In this document: positions 1 through 5,189 of the stretch, in pieces
How positions within the stretch are numbered: the first letter of the stretch is position 1
How the letters are laid out: each line of letters starts with the position of its first letter
Assembly (NCBI GenBank): GCA_012797215.1
Contig: JAAZPN010000265.1
Location: 1-5,189 of the forward strand
Direction: 5' to 3'
Source of the DNA: Chloroflexota bacterium
Lineage (GTDB): Bacteria > Chloroflexota > Anaerolineae > Anaerolineales > Anaerolineaceae
DNA length: 5,189 nt
The notes under the pieces: generated by a model
What the model was told of the DNA's origin: nothing
The model's input: the letters and a program-made list of their open reading frames with translations, nothing else
Database searches by the model: none
Translations under genes and position numbers: made by a program

Positions 1-936
1 CGTAAAGAATTGAGCATTGGCAACATCCAGGCTTTCATCCAATACATGCGCAGCTTCCAACAGCCGCTGATGAACATCGCGAACATCTCGAACATCCTTC
101 AGCAAACCGCCGCGGCAGCCGAACGGGTATTTGAGTTTCTCAACGAACCAGAAGAAGTTCCTGACCCGACCGAAGCGCTTGCTCCAGGCGCGGTGAAAGG
201 CGCAGTGGAGTTTAAAAATGTGCAGTTTGGCTATGAATCTGACAAAATCATTATTCATGATTTCTCCGTCAAGGTTGAACCAGGCCAGCAAATCGCGATT
301 GTCGGCCCCACCGGCGCGGGCAAGACCACGCTTGTGAAGCTTTTAATGCGTTTTTACGAACTCAACAGCGGTCAGATACTCGTGGACGGCGTGGATATCA
401 CGCGCTTTACGCGCGAAGACCTGCGCGATATTTTTGGCATGGTATTGCAGGATACCTGGCTTTACAACGGCACAATATGCGAAAACATCCGTTACGGCAG
501 CCAACACGCCAGCGATGAAGAAGTTGTTCACGCGGCAGACACAGCCTACGCGGACCACTTCATCCGCACGCTTCCTGGCGGCTACAACATGCTGCTTAAC
601 GAAGACGCAACCAACATCTCCGCGGGGCAAAAGCAGCTGCTCACGATTGCCCGCGCTGTGCTCTCCGACCCTGCCATTCTCATTTTGGATGAAGCCACCA
701 GCTCGGTTGATACGCGCACGGAAGTGCTGATCCAAAAAGCGATGAACAAGCTGATGCAGGGACGCACCAGTTTCATCATCGCGCACCGCCTCTCCACCAT
801 CCGCAACGCGGACCGCATCCTTGTGCTGCGCGATGGAGATATCGTCGAGCAAGGCAAACATGAAGAACTGCTCGCTCAGAATGGCTTTTACGCTGAGCTC
901 TACAACAGCCAGTTCGTGCTGCAAACCAATTATTAA
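1..936 (+). CDS. ABC exporter half-transporter (fused permease/ATPase), C-terminal part, cut by left edge
   Basis: The reading frame is open from base 1, so the true start and most of the membrane domain lie outside the window; 311 residues are visible. Residues 1-45 match the end of an exporter (type I, MsbA/MdlB-like) transmembrane domain, including AFIQYMRSFQQP and the helix ending AAAAERVFEFL. The ATPase domain follows with every key motif intact: A-loop Tyr78, Walker A GPTGAGKTT (102-110), Q-loop Gln150, signature ISAGQ (206-210), Walker B ILILDE (226-231), D-loop SSVD (234-237) and switch His262. It should be catalytically competent. ISAGQKQ in place of LSGGQ is a variant I know from heterodimeric bacterial exporters, so a second half-transporter may lie upstream; this is inference. 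The substrate cannot be told: drug, lipid and peptide exporters all look like this. The stop lies 74 bases before the kinase gene, so co-transcription is possible. Confidence 0.95.
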   Translation, partial: RKELSIGNIQAFIQYMRSFQQPLMNIANISNILQQTAAAAERVFEFLNEPEEVPDPTEALAPGAVKGAVEFKNVQFGYESDKIIIHDFSVKVEPGQQIAIVGPTGAGKTTLVKLLMRFYELNSGQILVDGVDITRFTREDLRDIFGMVLQDTWLYNGTICENIRYGSQHASDEEVVHAADTAYADHFIRTLPGGYNMLLNEDATNISAGQKQLLTIARAVLSDPAILILDEATSSVDTRTEVLIQKAMNKLMQGRTSFIIAHRLSTIRNADRILVLRDGDIVEQGKHEELLAQNGFYAELYNSQFVLQTNY

Positions 937-952
937 TTCGCGTTCGTCAATC

Positions 953-989
953 TGGCGGGGGCTTGCCCAAAAACAGCAAATCCCCGCCA
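953..989 (+). repeat. GC-rich inverted repeat between exporter and kinase genes
   Basis: TGGCGGGG (953-960) pairs perfectly with CCCCGCCA (982-989). Inside it TTGC (963-966) pairs with GCAA (976-979), leaving a nine-base loop. It begins 16 bases after the exporter stop codon and ends 21 bases before the kinase ATG. The bases that follow (TTTATCAAG) are not a proper U-tract, so I read it as an intercistronic mRNA hairpin, either a processing or stability element or a leaky terminator, rather than a strong terminator. A protein-binding site is an alternative. Confidence 0.6.
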
Positions 990-1010
990 TTTATCAAGTA
1001 GAATTGAATC

Positions 1011-1949
1011 ATGATCATCACCCTCACCCCAAACCCAAGTGTTGATCGGACCCTGAAAATCGCCCGCATTCGGTTCAATGAGAACCTGCGCATCCACGAC
1101 GTGCGCGTGGATTGGGGCGGGAAGGGTTTTAATGTGTCCCGCGCGCTCCGTATTCTGGACCAGGAAACGCTTGCTTTGGCCTGGGTTGGCGGAGGAACCG
1201 GCCGGATGTTGGAAGACGGCCTGCAAAGGCTTGGCATTCTCACAGACTTTGTCTGGGTCCCGGAAGATACCCGCACCAATACGCTGGCGCAAGAAGATGC
1301 CGGAGAATGGTACATCCGGCTGATTGAACCAGGGCCGCATATCCCGGAAGCAGCCATCCAGGAGCTGCTGGATAAAGCAGAAGCCCACGCGAATACCAAC
1401 GACATCTGGGTGGCTTCCGGCAGCCTGCCGCAGGATGTGCCCGAAGATTTTTACGCCCGCCTGATTCGCCTGCTTAAAGAAAAGGGGGTCCGTTTATTCT
1501 TTGACACAAACGACAACCCTTTACGAATTGGCTCTGTCGAAGCCCCGTTCCTGGTAAAGCCTGATTTGGCGGAAGTCGCGAACATCACTGGCATTGAAGT
1601 GACAAATTACGAAGATGCCAAGCGCGCCGCGCTCCCATTCCTGCGCATGGGCGTCCAGCATGTGGCCATCTCAATTGGCAGCCTGGGCGTTTTGCTGGCG
1701 TCCCAGAACAAAATTGTCCTGGCGATGCCCCCTAAAATGGCGCCCCGTAACGTGACTGGCGCGGGCGACGCGATTATGGCCGGTTTGGCCTACGGCTTTT
1801 CGCAAAACATGCCGCTCAACGAGGTCGCGCTGTGGGCTGCCGCATTCGGGGCGGTGGTCATCTCGACTGAATGGTTGGCATCTGTATCAATAACAGACCT
1901 GCGAGACATGCTCCCTCGTGTGGAAGTTCGCACAGTCAACGTGATGTAA
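1011..1949 (+). CDS. PfkB-family kinase, 1-phosphofructokinase / tagatose-6-phosphate kinase branch
   Basis: This 312-residue protein has the usual family length. It is predicted to phosphorylate a sugar phosphate with ATP in the cytoplasm, for example fructose 1-phosphate to the 1,6-bisphosphate, or tagatose 6-phosphate. The N-terminus MIITLTPNPSVDRTL, the substrate-side motif DWGGKGFNVSRAL (34-46) and the EPGP segment after the TRTNTLAQE stretch are typical of the FruK/LacC branch. The C-terminal PfkB signature NVTGAGDAIMAG (247-258) carries the anion-hole glycines and catalytic base Asp253. The start is the ATG that gives the family N-terminus; no strong Shine-Dalgarno is visible before it, so initiation may be weak or coupled to the upstream gene. 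No PTS component, which normally makes fructose 1-phosphate, is present in the window, so the exact substrate is open and no symbol is assigned. It probably belongs to the upstream transcription unit, because a strong promoter separates it from the downstream sugar importer. Confidence 0.9.
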   Translation: MIITLTPNPSVDRTLKIARIRFNENLRIHDVRVDWGGKGFNVSRALRILDQETLALAWVGGGTGRMLEDGLQRLGILTDFVWVPEDTRTNTLAQEDAGEWYIRLIEPGPHIPEAAIQELLDKAEAHANTNDIWVASGSLPQDVPEDFYARLIRLLKEKGVRLFFDTNDNPLRIGSVEAPFLVKPDLAEVANITGIEVTNYEDAKRAALPFLRMGVQHVAISIGSLGVLLASQNKIVLAMPPKMAPRNVTGAGDAIMAGLAYGFSQNMPLNEVALWAAAFGAVVISTEWLASVSITDLRDMLPRVEVRTVNVM

Positions 1950-2070
1950 GCGATTTTCCCCTGTAGAGACATTGCCATGAGCTTGGTGTTCCGTGTCAAT
2001 ACGGCACGACTTGAGTCCCTGATAAAAAAAAGACCACAAACTACCCTGAGCCCCTTGCGGTTCTGGAAAA

Positions 2071-2089
2071 TTCAGCGCCTTGTGCTGAG
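2071..2089. repeat. Small hairpin 1 of the intergenic cluster
   Basis: TTCAGCGC (2071-2078) can fold onto GTGCTGAG (2082-2089) with a three-base loop; two of the eight pairs are G-U. On the + strand no T-run follows. On the - strand the stem would be followed by AATTTTCC, so a weak terminator for leftward transcripts is possible, although no leftward gene is seen. Confidence 0.4.
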
Positions 2090-2092
2090 CTA

Positions 2093-2137
2093 ACTGGCGC
2101 TTCGGCGATTTAAACAAATTTGTATTTTCGCGCCAGT
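2093..2137. repeat. Inverted repeat with long AT-rich loop
   Basis: ACTGGCGC (2093-2100) pairs perfectly with GCGCCAGT (2130-2137) across a 29-base loop. The loop is AT-rich and contains the perfect palindrome ACAAATTTGT (2114-2123). No T-run follows the right arm. It could be an mRNA 3'-end structure or a protein site; the function is unknown. Confidence 0.5.
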
Positions 2138-2142
2138 CTTCC

Positions 2143-2163
2143 GCCTGGTATTTCCAGGCCTTT
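2143..2163 (+). terminator. Candidate weak intrinsic terminator after the kinase gene
   Basis: GCCTGG (2143-2148) and CCAGGC (2154-2159) form a perfect six-pair GC-rich stem with a TATTT loop, followed by CTTTGTG. The stem and loop are the right size, but the T-tract is only three bases, so termination would be partial at best. Its place between the kinase stop and a strong promoter for the next operon supports the role. It is the third hairpin of the cluster. Confidence 0.4.
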
Positions 2164-2231
2164 GTGCCGCACAGCCATTCTGAATACTTATTTCTCTCAT
2201 TAATGATGAATTATTCTCAAAATTCTAGTGA

Positions 2232-2260
2232 TTGACAAAACTGAGAATTTCGTTTATACT
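2232..2260 (+). promoter_or_regulatory. Sigma-70-type promoter of the sugar-import operon
   Basis: The -35 box TTGACA (2232-2237) is perfect and the -10 box TATACT (2255-2260) has one mismatch to TATAAT; the spacer is exactly 17 bases. AT-rich DNA lies upstream. Transcription should start near 2267, giving a leader of about 250 bases before the binding-protein ATG. It is the only strong match I found, and it faces the import operon. Confidence 0.8.
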
Positions 2261-2269
2261 CAATTTATT

Positions 2270-2282
2270 GAAACGCTGTTTC
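2270..2282. promoter_or_regulatory. Candidate repressor operator at the transcription start
   Basis: GAAAC-GCT-GTTTC is a perfect 5-3-5 palindrome lying at about +3 to +15 of the predicted start, where a bound repressor would block initiation. The GAAAC/GTTTC half-sites resemble those of LacI-family sugar regulators, which often control RbsABC-type operons. A second small palindrome, TCAAT-TT-ATTGA (2260-2271), overlaps it on the left. No regulator gene is in the window, so the partner protein is unknown. Confidence 0.5.
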
Positions 2283-2446
2283 GCTCTACAAAACTCATAA
2301 TTGTCCAGCATCCATCTGTAGGTGTTCGAAACTTTGCGTTTGTTGCCCAAATGTTAGGACTTGAGATTGACTGCTACATGCGTCTATCGCTCTTACCCAA
2401 GTTCCGTGACCGCTAAGATCGAAGGAATAATTTTTAAGGAAAGCAG

Positions 2447-2518
2447 GTGACGATTATCAAAGAAACAACCCAACTCCGCAAACCAACGCATCCATTACTA
2501 TCCAAAAAGGAGATTTGA
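2447..2518 (+). CDS. Possible 23-residue leader peptide ending at the binding-protein start
   Basis: A GTG codon preceded by AAGGAA (2436-2441, five-base spacing) opens a 23-codon frame starting MTIIKETTQL and ending LSKKEI. Its TGA (2516-2518) lies two bases before the binding-protein ATG, and the frame runs through that gene's Shine-Dalgarno. If translated, terminating ribosomes would sit directly at the next start, the layout of translational coupling. The peptide is polar and basic, with no hydrophobic segment and no run of one amino acid that would suggest attenuation. A GTG start and short length make chance quite possible. Confidence 0.25.
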   Translation: MTIIKETTQLRKPTHPLLSKKEI

Positions 2519-2520
2519 AA

Positions 2521-3570
2521 ATGAAGCAAAAGTCCATTATTGTGTTCAGCATCCTGCTAATCGCAGCGCTCTTGATTTCTGGCTGCGCTGCCAAGGCGAC
2601 TGAAGCCCCAGCCCCCGCGGCGGAAGAACCCGCTGAGGACACGGTAGTCACGATGATTCCGGCTAAACCCGGCTCCCCCTTTGATATCAAAGGCAAGAAG
2701 GTCTGCTATATCATTCCATCACTCGCCAATCCCTTCCTGAACGGCGTCGCCACCTCCGTCACCGAGCAATTTAAGGCTGACGGCGTCGAGGTGTTGGTAT
2801 ACGGCGCTGATGAAGGCGGTTTAAATCAGCAGTTTGACCAGATTGAGAACTGCATCTCAATGAAAGTTGATTTTATGTACGTCATGGCAGCTGGAGAAAT
2901 CGACCAACTGCTGCCCGCGATTGAGCAGGTAAAAGCTGCTGGCATCCCGGTCATGGGCGTTCCTCCCCAGAAGCTTGCCCCATTTGATGCCATCATGCAC
3001 ACCAGCCAGTACGAAGACGGCCAGAAAGTCGCCAAGATGGCCTGCGATTTCATCGAAGCAGTCTATCCTGATGCCGCGAATGGCACTGTTGAAACTGCCA
3101 TCATTGGCGGCGCGAGCTCCAATGTTGGCATGAAGCTGCGCGACGAAGGGTATGCTACCATTACCGATATTTGTCCGAAGGTAAAACTGGTCGCGCATCT
3201 GGACGTCACCGGTGACAGCATCCCCGTCGGACAGGCTGCGGCCGAGAACGTCCTGACAGCCAATCCAAACGTCAAGGTTTTCATTGGCCAATCAACAGCG
3301 CACGCGCAGGGCATTTCCAATGCCATCAAAGCGCTTCCGAATGTTGACACGACGAAATACGGCGTCTTCGCCGGCGACATGGACCCGTCCATGATCCCCA
3401 CCGTTACCAGCTGCCAGGACCCCTACAAGGGCTTTGTCGCCATCGGCGGTACAGCGCTTGACGTAGCGACCTACGAGCAAATTAAAAAGATGCTGCAGGG
3501 CGTGGAATATCCCAACATCATCAATGATGCCCTGGAACCTATCAACTGCGACTTCTCAACCCTAAAGTAG
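2521..3570 (+). CDS. Sugar ABC transporter substrate-binding lipoprotein (RbsB-like, periplasmic binding protein 4 type)
   Basis: This 349-residue protein captures a sugar outside the membrane and hands it to the permease. I chose the ATG at 2521 because AAGGAG lies eight bases upstream; an in-frame TTG at 2515 is only two bases from that site. Residues 1-21 are a lipoprotein signal peptide with a hydrophobic core and lipobox ISGC, so Cys22 should be lipidated. A flexible Thr/Glu/Ala/Pro linker runs to about residue 50. The sugar-binding fold follows: first strand KVCYIIPSLANPF (60-72), AGIPVMGV at the end of a lobe-1 strand, and GVFAGDMDPSMIP in lobe 2, where RbsB-like proteins contact ligand. 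The mature part has six cysteines (62, 111, 175, 218, 298, 343), more than is usual for the family. Ribose, xylose, inositol or another monosaccharide are all possible ligands. It is first in an operon with the ATPase gene 93 bases downstream. Confidence 0.93.
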   Translation: MKQKSIIVFSILLIAALLISGCAAKATEAPAPAAEEPAEDTVVTMIPAKPGSPFDIKGKKVCYIIPSLANPFLNGVATSVTEQFKADGVEVLVYGADEGGLNQQFDQIENCISMKVDFMYVMAAGEIDQLLPAIEQVKAAGIPVMGVPPQKLAPFDAIMHTSQYEDGQKVAKMACDFIEAVYPDAANGTVETAIIGGASSNVGMKLRDEGYATITDICPKVKLVAHLDVTGDSIPVGQAAAENVLTANPNVKVFIGQSTAHAQGISNAIKALPNVDTTKYGVFAGDMDPSMIPTVTSCQDPYKGFVAIGGTALDVATYEQIKKMLQGVEYPNIINDALEPINCDFSTLK

Positions 3571-3599
3571 TCCCGGTCGCTGCTTATTGATTACCCGAC

Positions 3600-3642
3600 C
3601 TGAAGGGGAGAGATGGAAAGTGCTCCATACCCTCCCCTTCAG
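3600..3642 (+). repeat. Strong intercistronic hairpin between binding-protein and ATPase genes
   Basis: CTGAAGGGGAG (3600-3610) pairs perfectly over 11 bases with CTCCCCTTCAG (3632-3642). Inside, ATGGA (3613-3617) pairs with TCCAT (3624-3628) around a six-base loop, after a small internal bulge. It starts 29 bases past the stop codon and ends eight bases before the ATPase Shine-Dalgarno. No T-run follows, so it is not a standard terminator. Such stems behind binding-protein genes are known to protect the upstream mRNA from 3' exonucleases or reduce downstream expression, giving an excess of binding protein. That role is inferred here. Confidence 0.8.
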
Positions 3643-3663
3643 TAGAAATTGAGGGAAATTAAG

Positions 3664-5151
3664 ATGGATGGCAAGGTCGTTTTATCCCTGCAGAATGTAA
3701 CCAAGCGCTATCCCGGCGTTCTGGCGCTAAACAATGTCTCCATAGACTTTCTGGAAGGGGAGGTCCATGCCTTGCTGGGTGAGAACGGCGCAGGAAAATC
3801 AACCCTGATCAAGGCGGTAGCCGGAGCCATTGAAATCGATTCAGGGACGATTTCAATCAAGGGCAACGCGTTCCACAAAATCACTCCCCACATTTCCAGG
3901 GAGCTTGGGGTCGAGGTTATTTACCAGGAGTTCAACCTTGTCCCCACTCTATCTGTGGCTGAAAATATCTATTTATGTGAAAAAAGCGAGAATTCAGCGC
4001 TTTATAACGCTGACGAATTTGTAAAAAAAGCTGCCGCGGTTTTGGCGCAATTTGATGTCAATATCGACCCGCGCGCGATGGTGCACGACCTTTCAATTGC
4101 TGATCAACAGATTGTTGAAATCGCCAAGGCTGTCTCCAAAAATGTGAAAATCCTGATTATGGACGAACCTTCCGCGCCGTTAAGCGTCTCGGAAGTTGAG
4201 ATGATGTTCAATATTATCCGGCAGTTAAAGGCTAAGGGTGTGACGGTTATCTATATCTCACATCGACTGGAAGAAGTCTTCCGCATTTCGGACCGCGTGA
4301 GCGTGCTGCGCGACGGCTGCTACATCACGACGGTAAACACGGCGGATACCAATCGACAGGAATTAATAAAACTCATGGTTGGTCGCGCGTTAAAAGAGAG
4401 CTATCCCGCCCGTAAAAACCCTCCTGGCGAAATCGCGCTGGAAGTTAAGAACCTGACCGGAAATGGCAATCGGGATATCTCATTTGTGGCCAGGTCAGGG
4501 GAAATTTTAGGCATTGCCGGATTAGTCGGCGCCGGTCGCACGCAATTAGCACAGCTAATTTATGGAGCTGTGCCAGCGCAAAAGGGCGAGATTCTAATAA
4601 GTGGCAATTCCGCGCAAATCCAATCACCCCTGGATGCCATTAAACATCGGATTGGTTTCCTGACGGAGGACCGCAAAGGGCAAGGGCTTTTCCTTGAAAT
4701 GTCGGTCAAATGGAACATTGTTTTTCCCATTCTGAAACAGCTTTCAAAACACAGCGTTGTGGACACAAAAAAAGAAGACCAAATCGCTGGCCATTATAAA
4801 GACAGAATTAACATCAAAACCCCCAGCCTGACCCAAAGGGTGATTAATCTGAGCGGTGGGAATCAACAAAAGGTTGTCCTGGCAAAATCTCTCGCGGCAG
4901 AATCAGATATCCTGATTTTTGATGAGCCCACCCGCGGCATCGATGTCGGCGCCAAGCAGGAAATCTACCACCTGATGACGGAACTGGCTGACCTGGGGAA
5001 AACCATCCTGATGATTTCTTCGGACATGGAGGAATTATTGGGAATGTCTGACCGGATTATTGTCATGTCTGAAGGCAAATTAGCCGGGGAAGTTCAAAAA
5101 GACAATTTTGATCAACATTACATTCTCGACCTTGCATCGGGGACCAACTAA
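3664..5151 (+). CDS. Sugar ABC importer ATPase with two fused ATP-binding domains (RbsA/XylG/MglA-like)
   Basis: This 495-residue cytoplasmic protein couples ATP hydrolysis to sugar import; the length matches the CUT2 family. The start is the ATG at 3664, with GAGGG (3651-3655) eight bases upstream; the in-frame TTG at 3649 has no ribosome site. Domain 1 has Walker A GENGAGKST (39-47), Q-loop Gln88, signature LSIADQ (143-148), Walker B ILIMDE (163-168) and switch His200. Domain 2 has a degenerate Walker A GLVGAGRT (286-293) with Arg292 in place of Lys, then EDRKGQGL, perfect signature LSGGNQQ (396-402), Walker B ILIFDE and DEPTRGID (420-427). In the ISSD segment (451-454) Ser453 stands where the switch His would be. 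The domain-2 losses are normal in the family; the signature Gly replaced by Ala146 in domain 1 is less usual. The next gene starts 17 bases after the stop, so it is a tight operon. Confidence 0.95.
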   Translation: MDGKVVLSLQNVTKRYPGVLALNNVSIDFLEGEVHALLGENGAGKSTLIKAVAGAIEIDSGTISIKGNAFHKITPHISRELGVEVIYQEFNLVPTLSVAENIYLCEKSENSALYNADEFVKKAAAVLAQFDVNIDPRAMVHDLSIADQQIVEIAKAVSKNVKILIMDEPSAPLSVSEVEMMFNIIRQLKAKGVTVIYISHRLEEVFRISDRVSVLRDGCYITTVNTADTNRQELIKLMVGRALKESYPARKNPPGEIALEVKNLTGNGNRDISFVARSGEILGIAGLVGAGRTQLAQLIYGAVPAQKGEILISGNSAQIQSPLDAIKHRIGFLTEDRKGQGLFLEMSVKWNIVFPILKQLSKHSVVDTKKEDQIAGHYKDRINIKTPSLTQRVINLSGGNQQKVVLAKSLAAESDILIFDEPTRGIDVGAKQEIYHLMTELADLGKTILMISSDMEELLGMSDRIIVMSEGKLAGEVQKDNFDQHYILDLASGTN

Positions 5152-5168
5152 AACCGGAGGAATTCTCA

Positions 5169-5189
5169 ATGACCGAACGCTCAGTTGCA
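5169..5189 (+). CDS. Start of the next operon gene, probably the sugar permease, cut by right edge
   Basis: An ATG follows a strong Shine-Dalgarno (CGGAGG, 5155-5160) at eight-base spacing, and seven codons are visible, reading MTERSVA. The 17-base gap after the ATPase stop indicates co-transcription and possibly coupled translation. In RbsABC-like operons the gene after the ATPase is normally the membrane permease. Seven residues cannot prove it: the role rests on gene order alone. Confidence 0.6.

Larger units (their letters stand above)
1950..2231. other. Intergenic region, kinase stop to importer promoter
   Basis: There is no convincing protein gene on either strand; the short open frames here are shadows with no recognisable protein and no ribosome site. 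Bases 1950-2070 show only an A8 tract (2024-2031). Bases 2071-2159 hold three neighbouring inverted repeats, listed separately. Bases 2160-2231 are AT-rich. They contain the perfect ten-base palindrome TCATTAATGA (2197-2206) and the left half of a spaced inverted repeat, ATTCTCA (2213-2219), whose partner TGAGAAT (2242-2248) lies inside the promoter spacer. Both are possible regulator sites, but nothing beyond symmetry supports them. Confidence 0.6.
2267..2520 (+). other. Long 5' leader of the import operon
   Basis: About 254 bases separate the predicted transcription start from the binding-protein ATG. I recognise no known riboswitch or T-box. Possible weak pairing exists between GGACTTG (2357-2363) and CAAGTTCC (2398-2405) with a bulged base. 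An open frame crosses the promoter and leader (2228-2416), but its start codon lies upstream of the predicted transcript, so it is not called a gene. The last part can encode a short peptide, listed separately. The Shine-Dalgarno AAGGAG (2507-2512) lies eight bases before the ATG at 2521. Confidence 0.55.

Noticed and set aside
343..990. Minus-strand open frame of 215 residues opposite the exporter ATPase
   Set aside because: It is antisense to a domain with all ABC motifs intact, resembles no protein family and has no support as a gene; a shadow of a GC-rich coding frame.
933..1405. Two overlapping minus-strand frames of about 150 residues across the kinase start
   Set aside because: They lie opposite a clear kinase N-terminus, overlap each other in different frames and show no recognisable domain.
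2024..2031. A8 tract as the U-run of a minus-strand terminator
   Set aside because: No convincing stem lies next to it on the minus strand, and no leftward gene is visible.
2361..2396. Second promoter inside the leader (TTGAGA or TTGACT as a -35 box)
   Set aside because: No acceptable -10 box at 16-18 bases; much weaker than the promoter at 2232-2260.
2228..2416. Plus-strand frame of 62 residues starting with GTG
   Set aside because: Its start codon lies upstream of the -35 box of a near-perfect promoter, so the transcript would not include it; no ribosome site and no recognisable protein.
2515..2520. TTG start two codons upstream for the binding protein
   Set aside because: Only two bases from the AAGGAG site; the ATG at 2521 has the proper eight-base spacing.
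2857..3401. Minus-strand frames of 144 and 112 residues opposite the binding protein
   Set aside because: They are antisense shadows of a well-supported gene, with no family resemblance.
3649..3663. TTG start five codons upstream for the importer ATPase
   Set aside because: No ribosome site precedes it, and the GAGGG that serves the ATG at 3664 would lie inside the coding region.
1..5189. CRISPR array, insertion sequence, tRNA or defence system
   Set aside because: No regular direct repeats, no transposase or nuclease motifs and no cloverleaf-like segment were found; all long frames are explained by transport and sugar metabolism genes.

Overview
This 5.2-kb stretch is ordinary bacterial transport and metabolism DNA, with all genes on the + strand. 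No rRNA, tRNA, CRISPR array, insertion sequence or phage gene could be recognised. The periplasmic-type binding protein is a lipoprotein whose linker after the lipid-modified Cys is rich in Thr/Glu/Ala/Pro. Such linkers are common in Chloroflexota (Anaerolineae-like) sugar-binding lipoproteins. Together with mid-range base composition and AGGAG-type ribosome sites, this makes an Anaerolineae-like bacterium my best guess, but only a guess.

Left block (1-1949): the C-terminal part of a half-size ABC exporter (end of the membrane domain plus the whole ATPase domain) is cut by the left edge. A 74-base gap holding a GC-rich inverted repeat follows. Next comes a complete PfkB-family sugar or sugar-phosphate kinase of the 1-phosphofructokinase/tagatose-6-phosphate kinase branch. 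The two genes could share a transcript.

Middle (1950-2520): 571 bases without a convincing protein gene separate two transcription units. The first part has three closely packed inverted repeats (2071-2159), the last resembling a weak terminator. Next is a near-perfect sigma-70-type promoter (TTGACA, 17-base spacer, TATACT, 2232-2260). A 5-3-5 palindrome just past the expected transcription start looks like a repressor operator. A leader of roughly 250 bases leads to the next gene, and its last part can encode a 23-residue peptide ending at the next start codon.

Right block (2521-5189): this is a sugar-import operon of the ribose/galactose/xylose (CUT2, RbsABC-like) type. It runs from a lipoprotein sugar-binding protein, through an intercistronic hairpin with a perfect 11-bp outer stem, to a two-domain ATPase. 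The first seven codons of a further gene follow, by position probably the membrane permease. The binding protein captures a sugar outside the membrane, the permease forms the channel and the fused ATPase powers import. The sugar cannot be named from the sequence. The hairpin would fit higher expression of the binding protein than of the ATPase.

I found no clear new biological system. The points most worth checking are the promoter/operator/leader control region, the intercistronic hairpins, and the marked asymmetry of the two ATP sites in the ATPase.
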